From assembly GCA_025093555.1 (NCBI GenBank), contig JAIWNF010000012.1, positions 682,001 to 746,000 of the forward strand: a stretch of 64,000 nt of DNA. Direction: 5' to 3'. The notes beneath the pieces were generated by a model. It was not told where the DNA came from. It saw only the letters and a program-made list of their open reading frames with translations, and searched no databases. Position 1 is the first letter of the stretch, and the number at the start of each line of letters is the position of its first letter. Origin of the DNA: Circinella umbellata (lineage: Eukaryota > Mucoromycota > Mucoromycetes > Mucorales > Lichtheimiaceae). Shown here piece by piece: positions 25,233-36,280 of the stretch. Made by a program: the position numbers and the translations under genes.

Positions 25233-27462
25233 ATGAGTAGTATCATGGATACAGCTGTACGCAAGGCAACGCGTCTTGATTATCAAGCGCCAAAACCAAA
25301 ACATTTAAATAGTATGCAATATATTCTTCTTTTTTTCAATGGTATAAATAGTAGTCAGTAACATTACTTTATTAACATGATACTTTATATATCTGTTTGC
25401 GTGGACAGCCTTAAATGCATTGACTTTCCAGTATCCTGCAAGTGCAGTTGATATTGTCGAATTGTTGGAACGAAGAGTACGAGAAAATTCTTGGATTGTA
25501 ACTATCTCTCTTATTATAAAAGTGTATAAACACATACTTTTTTATTAAATCGTCAATAGAAAGATTAACCACCACAAGATTTTACCATTATTATTTTATA
25601 TATGTAGGTTACATTCAAAGTGTTAATTATTTTACATACATTGATGAGAGAAGGTAATGGGGACAAAGTAATTGCATGTATCGATAATCGACCATCTGCA
25701 TTGGATACAACACGAGTACGAGAAAAGTCTTCAGGTAATATAAATAAATAGGAGTTTTGGAGGAGGGGGTATTTGTATGTTGTATCTATATATGTGTATA
25801 TGCTTTAATTAAATAAAAAAAAATGCTTAGTACTCTAACCCAACCCAATTCGTTAATAATCTTTAATAATCAGGAACGTTACAAATTCAAAATATTTATT
25901 TATATTCACACTATCTTCAACAGAAAGTTCAAGCTTTTCGCCAACTTGGAATGGATCACGTCAAATTTACAATGGCACACAAAACGGGCAAGTTACGACA
26001 CTTGTCGGTTGCAAATGGATTATTGAAAGAAACTGCTGTAGTACAGAAATTGATCGGCGCTTTGTTAAAGTGTTCTGTAAGTGTTTCTTTTATTAAAAAA
26101 ATGTTATTAATGATTATTAGTACTTTTAGACTTTTTATTTTCAAGAATAATAACATACTCATGAATTTATATGTTCATATACGATAAAACACTGGATATA
26201 TTAATAATAACAACTAATATTAACAATAGTTTCAATTTGATGATGGGGATAATGGTATTGGTTTAAATGCTTTTCGATTACTTGTGGAGGACTTATTTGT
26301 CTTGTTCCAGACCGTAAATGAAGCTATTGTCAATATTCTTGGTAATTATTTATTTTGTTTACTATTGATAGTAACTCCGGGTAAATTTTTATTATCTCCA
26401 GCCTAATATAGCAGGATACTAAAGATACACTTACATGTATGAATTAAATGTATAGAACACTATTTTGCTATGCCGAAAACAGATGCACGATTATCATTGG
26501 AAGTATATAAACGATTTGCTAAACAGACGGAACATGTCGTAGCTTATTTAAATCGAGCAAGGATATTGGAACAGGAGCTGGGAATTACTATTCCAGAAGC
26601 ACGTCATGCGCCATTATCATTAGCGAAAGCCTTGGAAGAATATCTTAATGATAATGGACCCTCTTCCTCTACTCCCACACCGAGACAACAGCATACTTCT
26701 CCTAGTCAGCAACAATCACGTAAGTTATTATTTTTTTACCATTATTACAAACAGACTAGAAACATAATCTCAAAACGAAAATATATATTTAATATCATAG
26801 CATCTAAATATAATCCACCAGCATCAAGTACCACAGCTACACCACAACTTCAGCAACAACAACAACCGAAAGAATTGATTGATTTCTTTGCCAGTTTAGA
26901 GAATGAAACTACGAATATGGTTATATCACAGCCAACAGGTATGGCAGCACACAATCCTTTCCGGACAACACCTGTACCAATGCAGCCACAACACCAGCAA
27001 TTATTACAATCACCAGTCCCTTCCATATCTGTATCCACGACAACACATCATAATCCATTCCGTACAACTGTAACACCTCAACAGAGCATTTCAACTCCCA
27101 CTAGTACATTCACGGCATTAACTACTCCACAAATCAATACTAATACCACCACTAATAATACTTTAAATAATAATTTTAATAATAACTTCGACATGTCATT
27201 CTTTTCTTCTCCTACAGCAATTGCTAATCCTGTCCAACAACAACAACAGCAGCAATTCACTGCTTCAATCATATCAAATACAAACAATCAATTCAACCCA
27301 TTTTCTTCAAATACCACGAATACCAATGTAAATCCATCCTTTCAACAAACCATGATGACTGCACAAACATCAATAACACAACCAACTAGTAATAACAGTA
27401 ATCCATTCTTTGGTCATCAACAGGCACCACAAGCCCAACAAGCAGGTGGTCCTTGGTTCTGA
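25233..27462 (+). CDS. ANTH-domain clathrin adaptor, AP180/YAP1801 family (511 aa)
   Basis: Seven exons: 25233-25311, 25409-25497, 25608-25734, 25874-26076, 26230-26341, 26456-26719 and 26801-27462. Residues 1 to about 280 form an ANTH domain with the family start (AVRKATRLDYQAPKPKHL), the TFKVLIILHTLMREG helix and the FRLLVEDLFVLFQ block; it binds PI(4,5)P2 and drives early clathrin-coated pit formation. The C-terminal half is Q/N/T-rich, with four NPF motifs that would bind EH-domain proteins (Ede1/Pan1-like) and a clathrin-box-like LIDFF near residue 320. The last intron (26720-26800) is 81 nt with no in-frame stop, so retention would insert 27 residues without truncation. Length and architecture match fungal AP180 proteins. 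Confidence 0.92.
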
Positions 27463-27576
27463 GATTAAAATAAATAAATTATAATCATGGGCAAATATTC
27501 ATACAAAGAAGTGTTTTAAAAAGAATTGTGTATCTTTTTTTTTTCTGTTCCTTAATTTCAATAATATAATAATAAA

Positions 27577-28432
27577 ATGATTTTGGTGAACGCCACTCGT
27601 CATACTATGGTAGCCAATGCTCGACGTACATATACCACTGCTGCTAATTCAAAAAAACGTGTTGGTCCTATTCGTGGAGGGTATAAAACCATTGTTTTCT
27701 TTTCTTTTATAAATTTTACGCAAAAAACCGAAAAAAAATATGACAGTAATTATAATAATAATCGCTGGTATAAACTTAATATATGCATAGTATGTTAGGT
27801 TTCCTTGCAGGTGTAGGTGCTGCATTAGCCGTTTCGGATAGTTTCCATTTTCATGATGAATATGTAAAGTCGACACGTCAATTAGCAGAATCTGTAGCCG
27901 AAATGCATGCTTCAACCGAGAAGGTAAAATAATAGTTGACATGACAACATGCCCCTTGGTCCCGAAAACTTTTTTTTTCATTATTGTTATGACAACTTGG
28001 AGGAGGCGATCTAATATTTTTTTCTACTATATGACTTTTTTTTTTAATTTGGCTATAAGGTACGCGAATATGCTGATATTATAGAACGTGTGGATCATGA
28101 CTTTTCTCAAATGAAAGCACAAGCTGTCAGCGCCAAAGATTTGGAAAAACTTAAACGAGATATCTATAAATTACATGTACGTTGACGAATGAATGGATAG
28201 TAAAAATATAAAAAGAGATACATGCACGTGTCGTATGTGTGTAGATGGACTAATTTATATATGGTTGCTCTATGTAATAGGATACCATGAGCCATGATCA
28301 TGTTGAATTGAAAGCACGCGTTTGGAAAATGGGTAAGAAAATGAATAGATAAATGTCTTTTTTTTTATGTCTAGTAGTAACTAAATACACATTTATTTTT
28401 TATGTCTATGTTATATAGAACATAGATCCTAA
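27577..28432 (+). CDS. Small mitochondrial membrane / coiled-coil protein (139 aa)
   Basis: Five exons: 27577-27680, 27791-27923, 28060-28176, 28281-28332 and 28419-28432. The N terminus is rich in Arg, Ala, Ser and Thr without acidic residues (RHTMVANARRTYTTAANSKK), a typical mitochondrial presequence. A glycine-rich membrane segment (GGMLGFLAGVGAALAVS, residues about 35-51) follows, then a helical coiled-coil-prone region to the end. This layout is known from small uncharacterised inner-membrane proteins of fungi. A second acceptor 7 nt downstream (AG at 28424-28425) would give a different tail and end at 28457; the two cannot be separated from sequence alone. Function unknown. Confidence 0.7.
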
Positions 28433-29250
28433 AAAAATTGACGCAAAAGCCCAATAATAATTTGTGTTTTTGATTTTGACTTTTTAAAAGCTTTCTAAAA
28501 TAACAACAAAAAAGTTTTCCTGTTTTTTATTATTTATTTATCTATTCACTTACTCTAGAAAGGATCATTTATATATAAGGGTGTATATATATGGATATGT
28601 CTACTATTAAATATCGATTATTATTACCATGTTCTATTTTTTTTTGGTTGGACTCAGGAGTATAAGTATAGCTTTTTTTATTTTATTTATGTTGGCGAGT
28701 CAATTCGATTGAAATTGTTTGGGAATCTAATTGTGTGGAAAGGAGGATTATATGATAATAATGACAGGATAAATATATGATGAATTGTGAAAACAGACTT
28801 TTTCTTTCTCCTTTTTGATCGACAGGAACTCACAAATATTAGGTCTATATAACTTGAAATCAATATTAGCAGTAGTAGCAATAGTAGTCGATCCTATTAA
28901 GAAAAAACATGTTTTTTTTATAAACACTAATAATTTTGGCAAAATCAAAAAGGAAGCAGATCCATGAGAGCTCCGAAAACACAACAGAGTGCCTCGGGCT
29001 ATCTTGATAGATTTGTGTGACAGAGGTGGGGTAGGAATTAATGAAGTGGGAGCATGTAAGTGGTTTTTTGTATATAAATATAAATATTATTAATGATTGA
29101 TTATAAAGGAACGTTGGTACACAGCGAGGAAATGAGATAGAGGTTTTGTACTTAAAAGAGAAAAAAAGAAAAAAGAAGGGAAACCTTTTACATATATAAG
29201 AAGAAAAGAAAGTGGATAATAATTATTTTCTTTCAATTGTTGTTCTTTTT
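28433..29250. other. Convergent 3' region
   Basis: Lies between the mitochondrial-protein gene (+) and the Ggamma gene (-). It is AT-rich with short open frames of no protein character. No gene is seen. Confidence 0.55.
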
Positions 29251-29571
29251 TCACATTACAGAACAGGCACATTCACCCACAGGTTCTGCAAAAGGATCAG
29301 GATTACGATTCCCCCAAACAGATGGTACCATCATATCTGGATTTGTTTGACAATGATCAATCAATCTATATATTATGAGAATAGAGGTATCGTATTATCA
29401 ATTTCTTTATGCCTTTTTGTTGCTTCTGCATTGTTCTAATAATAAAAAGAAAACTTACGACCGACTTGCTTCAGAAACTGGAATACGTGGTATTTCAAGT
29501 TGTTCTTTCAACTTATCGTTAAGTTCAAGGATCTTTCGAAGTTTTGCTTCAGACACTGTTTGTCGGACCAT
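29251..29571 (-). CDS. Heterotrimeric G-protein gamma subunit (75 aa)
   Basis: Two short exons, 29571-29459 and 29365-29251, joined by a GTAAGT...TATAG intron. The helical start (TVSEAKLRKILELNDKLKEQ) and the downstream IPVSEASRSLIDHC block match fungal Ggamma proteins, as do the tail motif VPSVWGNRNPDPF and the C-terminal CaaX box C72-S-V-M75, a farnesylation signal. Length is normal (70-90). It would dimerise with a WD40 Gbeta and anchor it to the plasma membrane for pheromone or nutrient signalling. Because each exon is short, no single frame reveals the whole gene. It is tandem with XPF on the same strand, about 350 bp downstream of it. Confidence 0.92.
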
Positions 29572-29923
29572 CGTTGTGCTGTATTTTTATGTTCGTTTTA
29601 TTGTTGTTGCTTTCGTAGTTTGATGTTGAAAACAGCAAAAAAAAATTAAAAGAAAGAGAGAGAAAAAAAAAAGTCAGCAGAAAAAAGAATAGATAAAATA
29701 AGGGATTAAGGAGCACAAAAGAGAATAGGATAGTATGTCAAAAAGGAGCAAAAAAGGCTGACGATCATTATCTTCATTAAGGAGTACGTAATAACTTTTT
29801 TTGAATGAATAAAGGGAACACCTTTTTTTTCGTTCTTGATGTTTATAATGAGCAACATGACTCAATATTATCGTGCAACCTTATATATATATATACTTAT
29901 ATACGCTACTAAAAACTATGCTA
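29572..29923. other. Spacer between Ggamma promoter and XPF 3' end
   Basis: AT-rich, with a purine-rich GAAAGAGAGAG tract. It contains the Ggamma promoter and the XPF 3' UTR on the minus strand. No gene is seen. Confidence 0.55.
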
Positions 29924-32900
29924 TTATGACTGTTCCTGTAAGCCTGTTTTATGATGAATGAATTCATATAATTTTCTTGCCTGTTCTGCACCAATTATTT
30001 TCTTCAAGTCATCCACTGAAAGTTTGAATAATTCTTGCAAGTTTTTAACGTCATTCATCAACAATTTGTAGTTTTTAGACGTTACACCAGGTAAACTACG
30101 AAGTATGTCCTGCATATTTTTTTTAAAACAGTGAAATTAATAACGATGTACGTTACATAGACAATTAATATATGTATATATACACCATACATACGCTCAA
30201 ATATAGAAACAAATATGATTCATTTTTATTACCTGGGGTGTCATATTATACGAACTATTCACATCATCTGTGCTTTCGGCCCCAACTAAAACTGCTTTAT
30301 CTACCTCTGGTTCTTCTTCAGCTTTCTAATAATAATAATTATAAAATTAACCAGATTTAAAATATTTGATTTATTTCTTCTTCTTCTATATATCCTAATA
30401 TGTTACCTTGAGGTCATCAAATATAGCAGCTGTTTCATGTGGACTTGAAGACCATATAATCTTAACTTTTGGAAATGTTAATGTTACCAAGACCAACTTG
30501 GATGATAAATCACTTAATTGTACAGTAGACTTCATATCTGATAAACTTTGTAAAGAAAACGACTTATTTTCATCAAATTCTATTAATAAGATGGGCATAT
30601 CATAATGTAAACACATGTTCTCACATTGTGTATATCTAAAAACGAAAAGAAAAAGAATTGGTAATTTCTCAAGTAAGTCATACACAAGTATACTTTAATT
30701 TCTCCTTCCTCCTTTCCAAAACCCTTTTTTCTTTATTTCCCCTCCTATTATTATGATGATATTATATACTTTACAGTCGGCCGGAATTAAGCGAAGAAAT
30801 AAGATCAGGTATCGACTTGCGTTCTACACAAATGGTGGGACTAAGGATATAATCACCTACTTGAAGGGTACATGGTATAATTTTCAATCCTTCAGCATAA
30901 AGTATAGGAGGCAAGGAGCTACGGAACTCACGCATATCTACAATAACCTGCATTTTATACATTATTATATTTACAATTTTAGAATAATAGTTTATAGGCA
31001 AGGAAGAAGATAAGATATATATTTATCCAATAATAAAATTTTACCAAAGGAGGTCCTTTATTACGAAGTTGACCTCCAGCAACACGCGAACTGACAGCAC
31101 GCGCAAATGCATCTTGTTGAGGTGTTGCCCTTTGTGGCATTGGGATAGCCATGATCTATTATCATAATAATAATAATAAAGTGTCTAGTTTAATGTTCCT
31201 GAATAATAAAGATCGTAAAACATGAGAATATACTATTCATGTAAATTGTACATACCGATTTTTCACGAATAAGTCGCTCAAATGCTTCTTTTTCTTTACG
31301 GATCAAACTCAAATAATTCTGCTCTTCAACCGAATTTTCATAAATCATAAAATAGACCCGTACATCCAATTCTGGATGCATTGCTCGATAAACCTATATA
31401 ACATATGTATGTATGTATTTATAATGTTCATAGCTTTTTTTTTACTTTTTTTAACAAACATAGAAACATTTATATATATTACCTCAACACGCCGCACAAA
31501 GGCAGGGTTTGGATCGTACATAATAATAAACCTTGGTTGTAAATCTTCCAAAAGCTCTTCATCCACATCATTATCATATGTTTGAACAGAAATAATAGAA
31601 CCAGGAGAAACTGGATTAAATTCAGGTAATATATCATCTTCTCCCATCATTATATCATCATCATTTTCATTTTTTCCTTCTTGTGGTCCTGGATCATTTA
31701 ATCTTTTTTTTTGACAACGTGTAAGATATTTTAAACACTTTTCTTCATCATCATCGGCTCCTGCGCTCTTTTTCTCCCCCCAAATTCAAACTTACAGATC
31801 TACTGCTTCTTGTACATCGGTTTTAAATGTTTCTACTATTGAACGGGGTCGAGATGAAGTTACCGCGGAGGTAGCAGATCCACCACGAACACGCCTGCGT
31901 TTATTAAGTGGGGCTGATCCACGCTGCGTTTGCGATTTATTAAATGATGAGGATGTTGACCCAGTTGTGCTTGTATTAGTCGATGTTGAATCCTCTTGCT
32001 GTATCTGATAAATACTCTTTTGTAAACTGAAAAACCATTGAATCAATCGAGTTAAAATCGGTATGGGCTCACCATCATTGGTTGGTTTATTCATTCCATC
32101 GATATATTGTCGTAATTGAGAACATGTTCGTGCCCCATCTACCAAAATTAATACTGGCGCTCCCTCTACAAGTATATAAATATATGTTAAGCATAACTTT
32201 ATTCTTTGGTTGTTTTGTATTTGATTCATTACCTTCAGGCATATCTTGTTCTATTTCATTTAATATATCATGCAATAAATTCCATTTAGGTAATTCTTCA
32301 GGCACAAGTCTTAATCGTATGTTCCCGTCTGAAACAATAGGCCCGTCATTTTGATCATATTCTGGATCATTTTGTTTTAGATAAACGCGCTTTCGAGCAG
32401 TCTATATATAGTTGAAATTTTGTCTACTAAATGCTCTTCTTTATAAGAAAACCAAATGATAATCTTTTTACTTACAGTGATAGCTTTATCTGCAGCATCC
32501 AAAAAAAGCCATTGTGATTGGTATTGTCGAGTAGGGGCACCATCTTTGGCTGTATTAGAAGTGATAACCATTTGGAGCTGATAAAAAAATGATACTGGAT
32601 CATATGTCGTCAAGGAACTACATATATATATAAGCATTTAAATTAACCGAAAATAGCAGTCTTTGTTTTTCACTACCCATATACACTCCTACGTCAATGC
32701 ACTTACGATAGCAATCTTCGAAGTATACTTAAATCACCTACTAGTTGTTTAGTAGCTGGACTTATTCGATGCCAAATTGGATCCAACTGCCTTCGAATAA
32801 TCATATCAAATGATCTAAAAAACGAATTTTCAATTGTAAAATCTTGGACGTCAACCTAAAAATAGCATGTTACTTTTGCTTGCCAATTCCATCTACCATA

Positions 32901-33858
32901 AAATTATTTTTGTTTGTTCTTATACCATCGAGTTCTGTCGTCGCACTTCTGCTAAAGTTACTTCCATACATTCAACTAACGCTTTTTGAATGGTATCCAT
33001 TTTTTCCGTCATGGGTTGACGAAGTTCCACCACATCTGCACTTGCTTCTGACAAATTACTGGATACAAGTACTTGAAACCTATATACCATATATGTGTTT
33101 ACTTCCTCTGTATTTTCTTCTCATAAATTGAATGGTGATATTAAAAAAGAGAATTACCGTGGCCATAAATGTACTTTGCGCAACTGAAGTGTTTTAAGGG
33201 TATTTTCAAGTGGTGCAAATCCAGTTGTGAATTGTTCTGGTACATCCGAAAAAGCTTTGATAAACCCTTGTTCATTTTCTTTTCGATAGATCCGTAAAAT
33301 CAATTCTTCTAAAGAATTCGAACGTATACTAAGAAAATATAATATGTATTAATACGTATTTATATACATCACATTATAAATTTCCAGTCTATCTTGCTTT
33401 ATTACCGATGAGCATTATACAAAACAATACCAGAAATCATGGCTGTAGGTACACGATCCAATAACATATCCACTGCTAAAATACGTGAAGTAACAGAAAA
33501 CACACCACCGTTTCGATACATAGCACTCCTATATTAATATTAACAAGAGGACAAAATTAGATATATATATATGAGCAATAACAACTACAATATCAATATA
33601 TTACCGGCTTTCCGATGTAGTTTCATTATGAATAATCTGTAATTGTTCTTCTGGTGGTACACCCATGGCAGCTTGCTTTTCAACAATAACTCCTTCTTGT
33701 GCTTGATTTGCATTCAATACCAATACAAAATGGTTTCCTTTGGTATACAAGTCAAGAAATGAGGTAAAGATCTTGAATAAACCTAATCCCGGTGACATGA
33801 TCAATAGCGCATCTTCTTCTACAAGATCAGCAAGGATTTGTTTATGAAATTCAAGCAT
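29924..33858 (-). CDS. RAD1: XPF/Rad1-type structure-specific DNA repair endonuclease (893 aa)
   Basis: Fifteen exons on the minus strand: 33858-33605, 33528-33406, 33328-33158, 33079-32926, 32855-32707, 32617-32476, 32401-32233, 32165-31796, 31702-31483, 31393-31256, 31155-31045, 30947-30775, 30635-30407, 30325-30233 and 30109-29924. With ERCC1/Rad10 the enzyme cuts 5' of lesions in nucleotide excision repair, and also acts in crosslink repair and single-strand annealing. An N-terminal inactive SF2 helicase-like region ([43 protein letters not shown]) is followed by a disordered basic linker and the ERCC4 nuclease domain from residue 668. That domain carries VDMREFR, GDYILSP and the catalytic [10 protein letters not shown] (E709-R710-K711, D715). 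Tandem HhH motifs ([13 protein letters not shown]) close the protein. Length matches XPF/Rad16 (892-916). The exon 8/9 junction is the weak point: the chosen acceptor follows an A-run. Confidence 0.95.
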
Positions 33859-35499
33859 TATACATATATATATATTATGCACAGATCAGAAAGTTATAAA
33901 TAAATGAAAAAGATAAAACGCGGTTAAGAATCAATGCTGCGCGAATATGTGAATACCCCCCCCCACTTCCTAAAAAACGCAGGCACGTGATCTGAATATA
34001 TTTTCCGTCTTAAGCATTGAGAAATGAGATCAATTTTAGTGCCAACTTTTCTTTCGTAGCACATTTGATACAAATTCGAACAAAAAGCGTTGGAACTATG
34101 CAATAACAAAGAAACGAATATGGTTAAATATATTGAGTGGATAGAACATGTCTATTGAATGTAATAATATATTATCATATATACGTAAAATAGTGCGTTA
34201 CACTATAATATATGTGTTCATTGGAGTACGTACGTATCTGCTTATATGCAAATAAGGGCGGTGCTACACCTATAATAATTATTGTAATTCTATTTGAATA
34301 CTCTGCACTTATCCACAAGAAAAGAGCGCTGAAAGATGTGATCGACTTCCTTTGTTCAACACTTTAATACATGTTCTTAGAACGAGTCACCTTGAATACA
34401 AGAAGAACCTTACTATTAATCTGTTTCATCACTTTTTTGAATCCCGGATTAGCATTTGCCCCCTAATAAATACGCACTATGTATATCTTATTATTCTTGA
34501 ACTAATAAATCATTTTCAGTATAAGTACGTACTGTAATGATTTATTCTCACGACTTACAATAAATTTTCTACTAATATTTTTAACGAAATGTATATATTG
34601 TAACCAAAATAATAATATGCTTTTTGCCTATTCAATGACACTCGTCTCGTTTATTCTTTATAGGTTATCGTTGATATCTAGTTATTCAAAAGATGGATGT
34701 CGATGTAGTTCTTTTTGTCGAAAGTCCACTGATATTTTTGTCAAAATGAATTTTTTTCTTAAAGACCCAAAGAATGATATAAACATTGCATAAAACAAAA
34801 TTGACTTTTTTTTTGGTCTCATGATTTGACTCATAATAAAAGGATCGAATATAATTTCATTATTCTCTTTCACACACACACTCTCTCTCTTTTATAATTA
34901 TTATCACACTCACTGCATCCTCGTATTTTTTTTTTACATTTCTATCATCTCACCCAATACTCGAACGAGCAAGTCATTAAGCATTCGGTCTATTCTTCTT
35001 GTATCAAATTTCTACCGGTTCAACTACGAATTGTCTCGTTTTCCCAACCGGTTTTCCTTCTGATACTACACGTAGACTATCCTGGTTTTTTCAAGATGTT
35101 TCTTCTGGTCAACAAAATTATCCTATTTTACTTAAATGAATGTTTTTCATCTGCTACGTATTTGTTTCTTTTTTATGGTCAAGTGTGTTGTCAGTCTATA
35201 TTTTTGTTACTGATACCACTGGTTATAAGTACCATTCATTACTTTTTAAACGGATACATTGTTCATAGTATGATAAGTAATTATTATGGCTTTTTTTTGG
35301 CAACGGATGATAATGAAAATTATATGTCATATTCATATGCAGAAGACTTTACTAGCTTTAAATACTTCTTTTTTTTTTCTCTGATTCATCGGGGTAGGTC
35401 CTTTGAATTTGCTCCATTTTTTTTTTACTAGATCCTTAGAAAGACAACGCTCGATAACCAAAAACATTTATGTTCTCTCTGGATTTTAAAATTTGTGAG
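33859..35499. other. Intergenic: XPF upstream region
   Basis: XPF promoter at the left. An open frame at 35096-35431 is Phe/Leu/Ile-rich and lacks convincing gene features. A structured RNA candidate follows directly at 35500. No other gene is seen. Confidence 0.5.
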
Positions 35500-35668
35500 C
35501 ATGTTTTTAGAAGCTTTGGCTGACGACTTCATGCGCTGTGGGACGCACTGCCTCCGGGTGCAGGACTAGGGACCAGTTACTTCTGTTCTACAGGACTTCT
35601 GTATACTGGAGCAACCCCTATGCTTAAAAACGTGTAAGTTAATTTCAAAAATTAACCCGCGCTTTTTT
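35500..35668 (+). ncRNA. Candidate structured non-coding RNA, family unassigned
   Basis: A GC-richer island in very AT-rich DNA folds into a closed multi-branch structure by eye. The closing stem is CATGTTTTTAGAAGC (35500-35514) with GCTTAAAAACGTG (35622-35634). One arm is CTGC/GCAG around 35548-35563. A long arm pairs TAGGG (35567) with CCCTA (35616), CCAGT with ACTGG, TAC with GTA, and CTGT with ACAG. A second perfect hairpin, GTTAATTT/AAATTAAC (35638-35656), is followed by six T (35663-35668), as expected for an RNA polymerase III terminator. The motifs do not fit 5S rRNA, tRNA or U1-U6, and I saw no convincing RNase P, MRP or SRP signature. Strand is inferred from the T-run. Confidence 0.4.
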
Positions 35669-35763
35669 GAAAACTCCTGGGAAGCACAATATGTGATCAT
35701 TAAAAATATAATTTATTATCTGGACTATCTCAATTTAAAATTTATGCTACGTATTGGATATCA

Positions 35764-36280
35764 TCATTCGTCGTTATCTTCTACTTCTTCCTCTTCTTCC
35801 TCTTCTTCCTCTCGTGATTCCTCATATATTTGGCCATCATTCTCATCCTCGTAGTCTTCTTCCTCCGCGAAAACGGTATCTTCCATGGTATCATCATCAT
35901 CATCATCATCCATTTGATCGCTGCTTGCACGATTTGATTCAGTGTCTGTTTCCTCTGCTTCCGTATCTTTGGGAGTCTGTTCTTCTTCTCCGTATAAAAC
36001 ACCTGCATTTTTTGGAAAGACAATATCTGGTTCAGACTGATCTGGGTTGGTATGTTTGAATTTTTGGATTTGCTTTTCATCCAAATGTAGAATAGGCTTT
36101 GGGGCAGTGCCGCCTCCAGCAGTTAATGGAACTATATATATAAATATATTTAATAAATATCATACGTAGATGTATTCATTACATTATAAGGTGAAATTTT
36201 TTTTAATTACCTGCGCCTGCTAAATGATAAACAAGTGTTGTAAGTGCGGCGCAAAGTAAAACCTTGGAGTTGACTACCAT
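35764..36280 (-). CDS. Secreted or lumenal acidic protein (145 aa)
   Basis: Two exons, 36280-36211 and 36131-35764. Exon 1 encodes a signal peptide of about 23 residues (MVVNSKVLLCAALTTLVYHL, then AGA as a likely cleavage site). The mature protein begins with a short basic/hydrophobic part (PILHLDEKQIQKFKHTN) and passes into an extremely acidic tail. The second half contains runs of Asp and Glu up to nine long and very few basic residues. There is no HDEL/KDEL retention signal and no second membrane segment. Such acidic tails can bind Ca2+ or basic proteins, but I recognise no family; the function is unknown. Confidence 0.7.

Noticed and set aside
35096..35431. 111-aa Phe/Tyr-rich + frame
   Set aside because: Hydrophobic composition arises from T-rich DNA. 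There is no conserved motif, and it sits between the XPF promoter and the RNA candidate.
35520..35527. CTGACGA resembling the hammerhead ribozyme core
   Set aside because: The required GAAA and the cleavage-site stems are not found at the right places, so a hammerhead is not supported.
35527..35640. Short + frame through the structured block (W-D-A-L-P-P-G-A-G-L-G)
   Set aside because: No start codon context and no known motif; nested base pairing explains the base composition better than coding.
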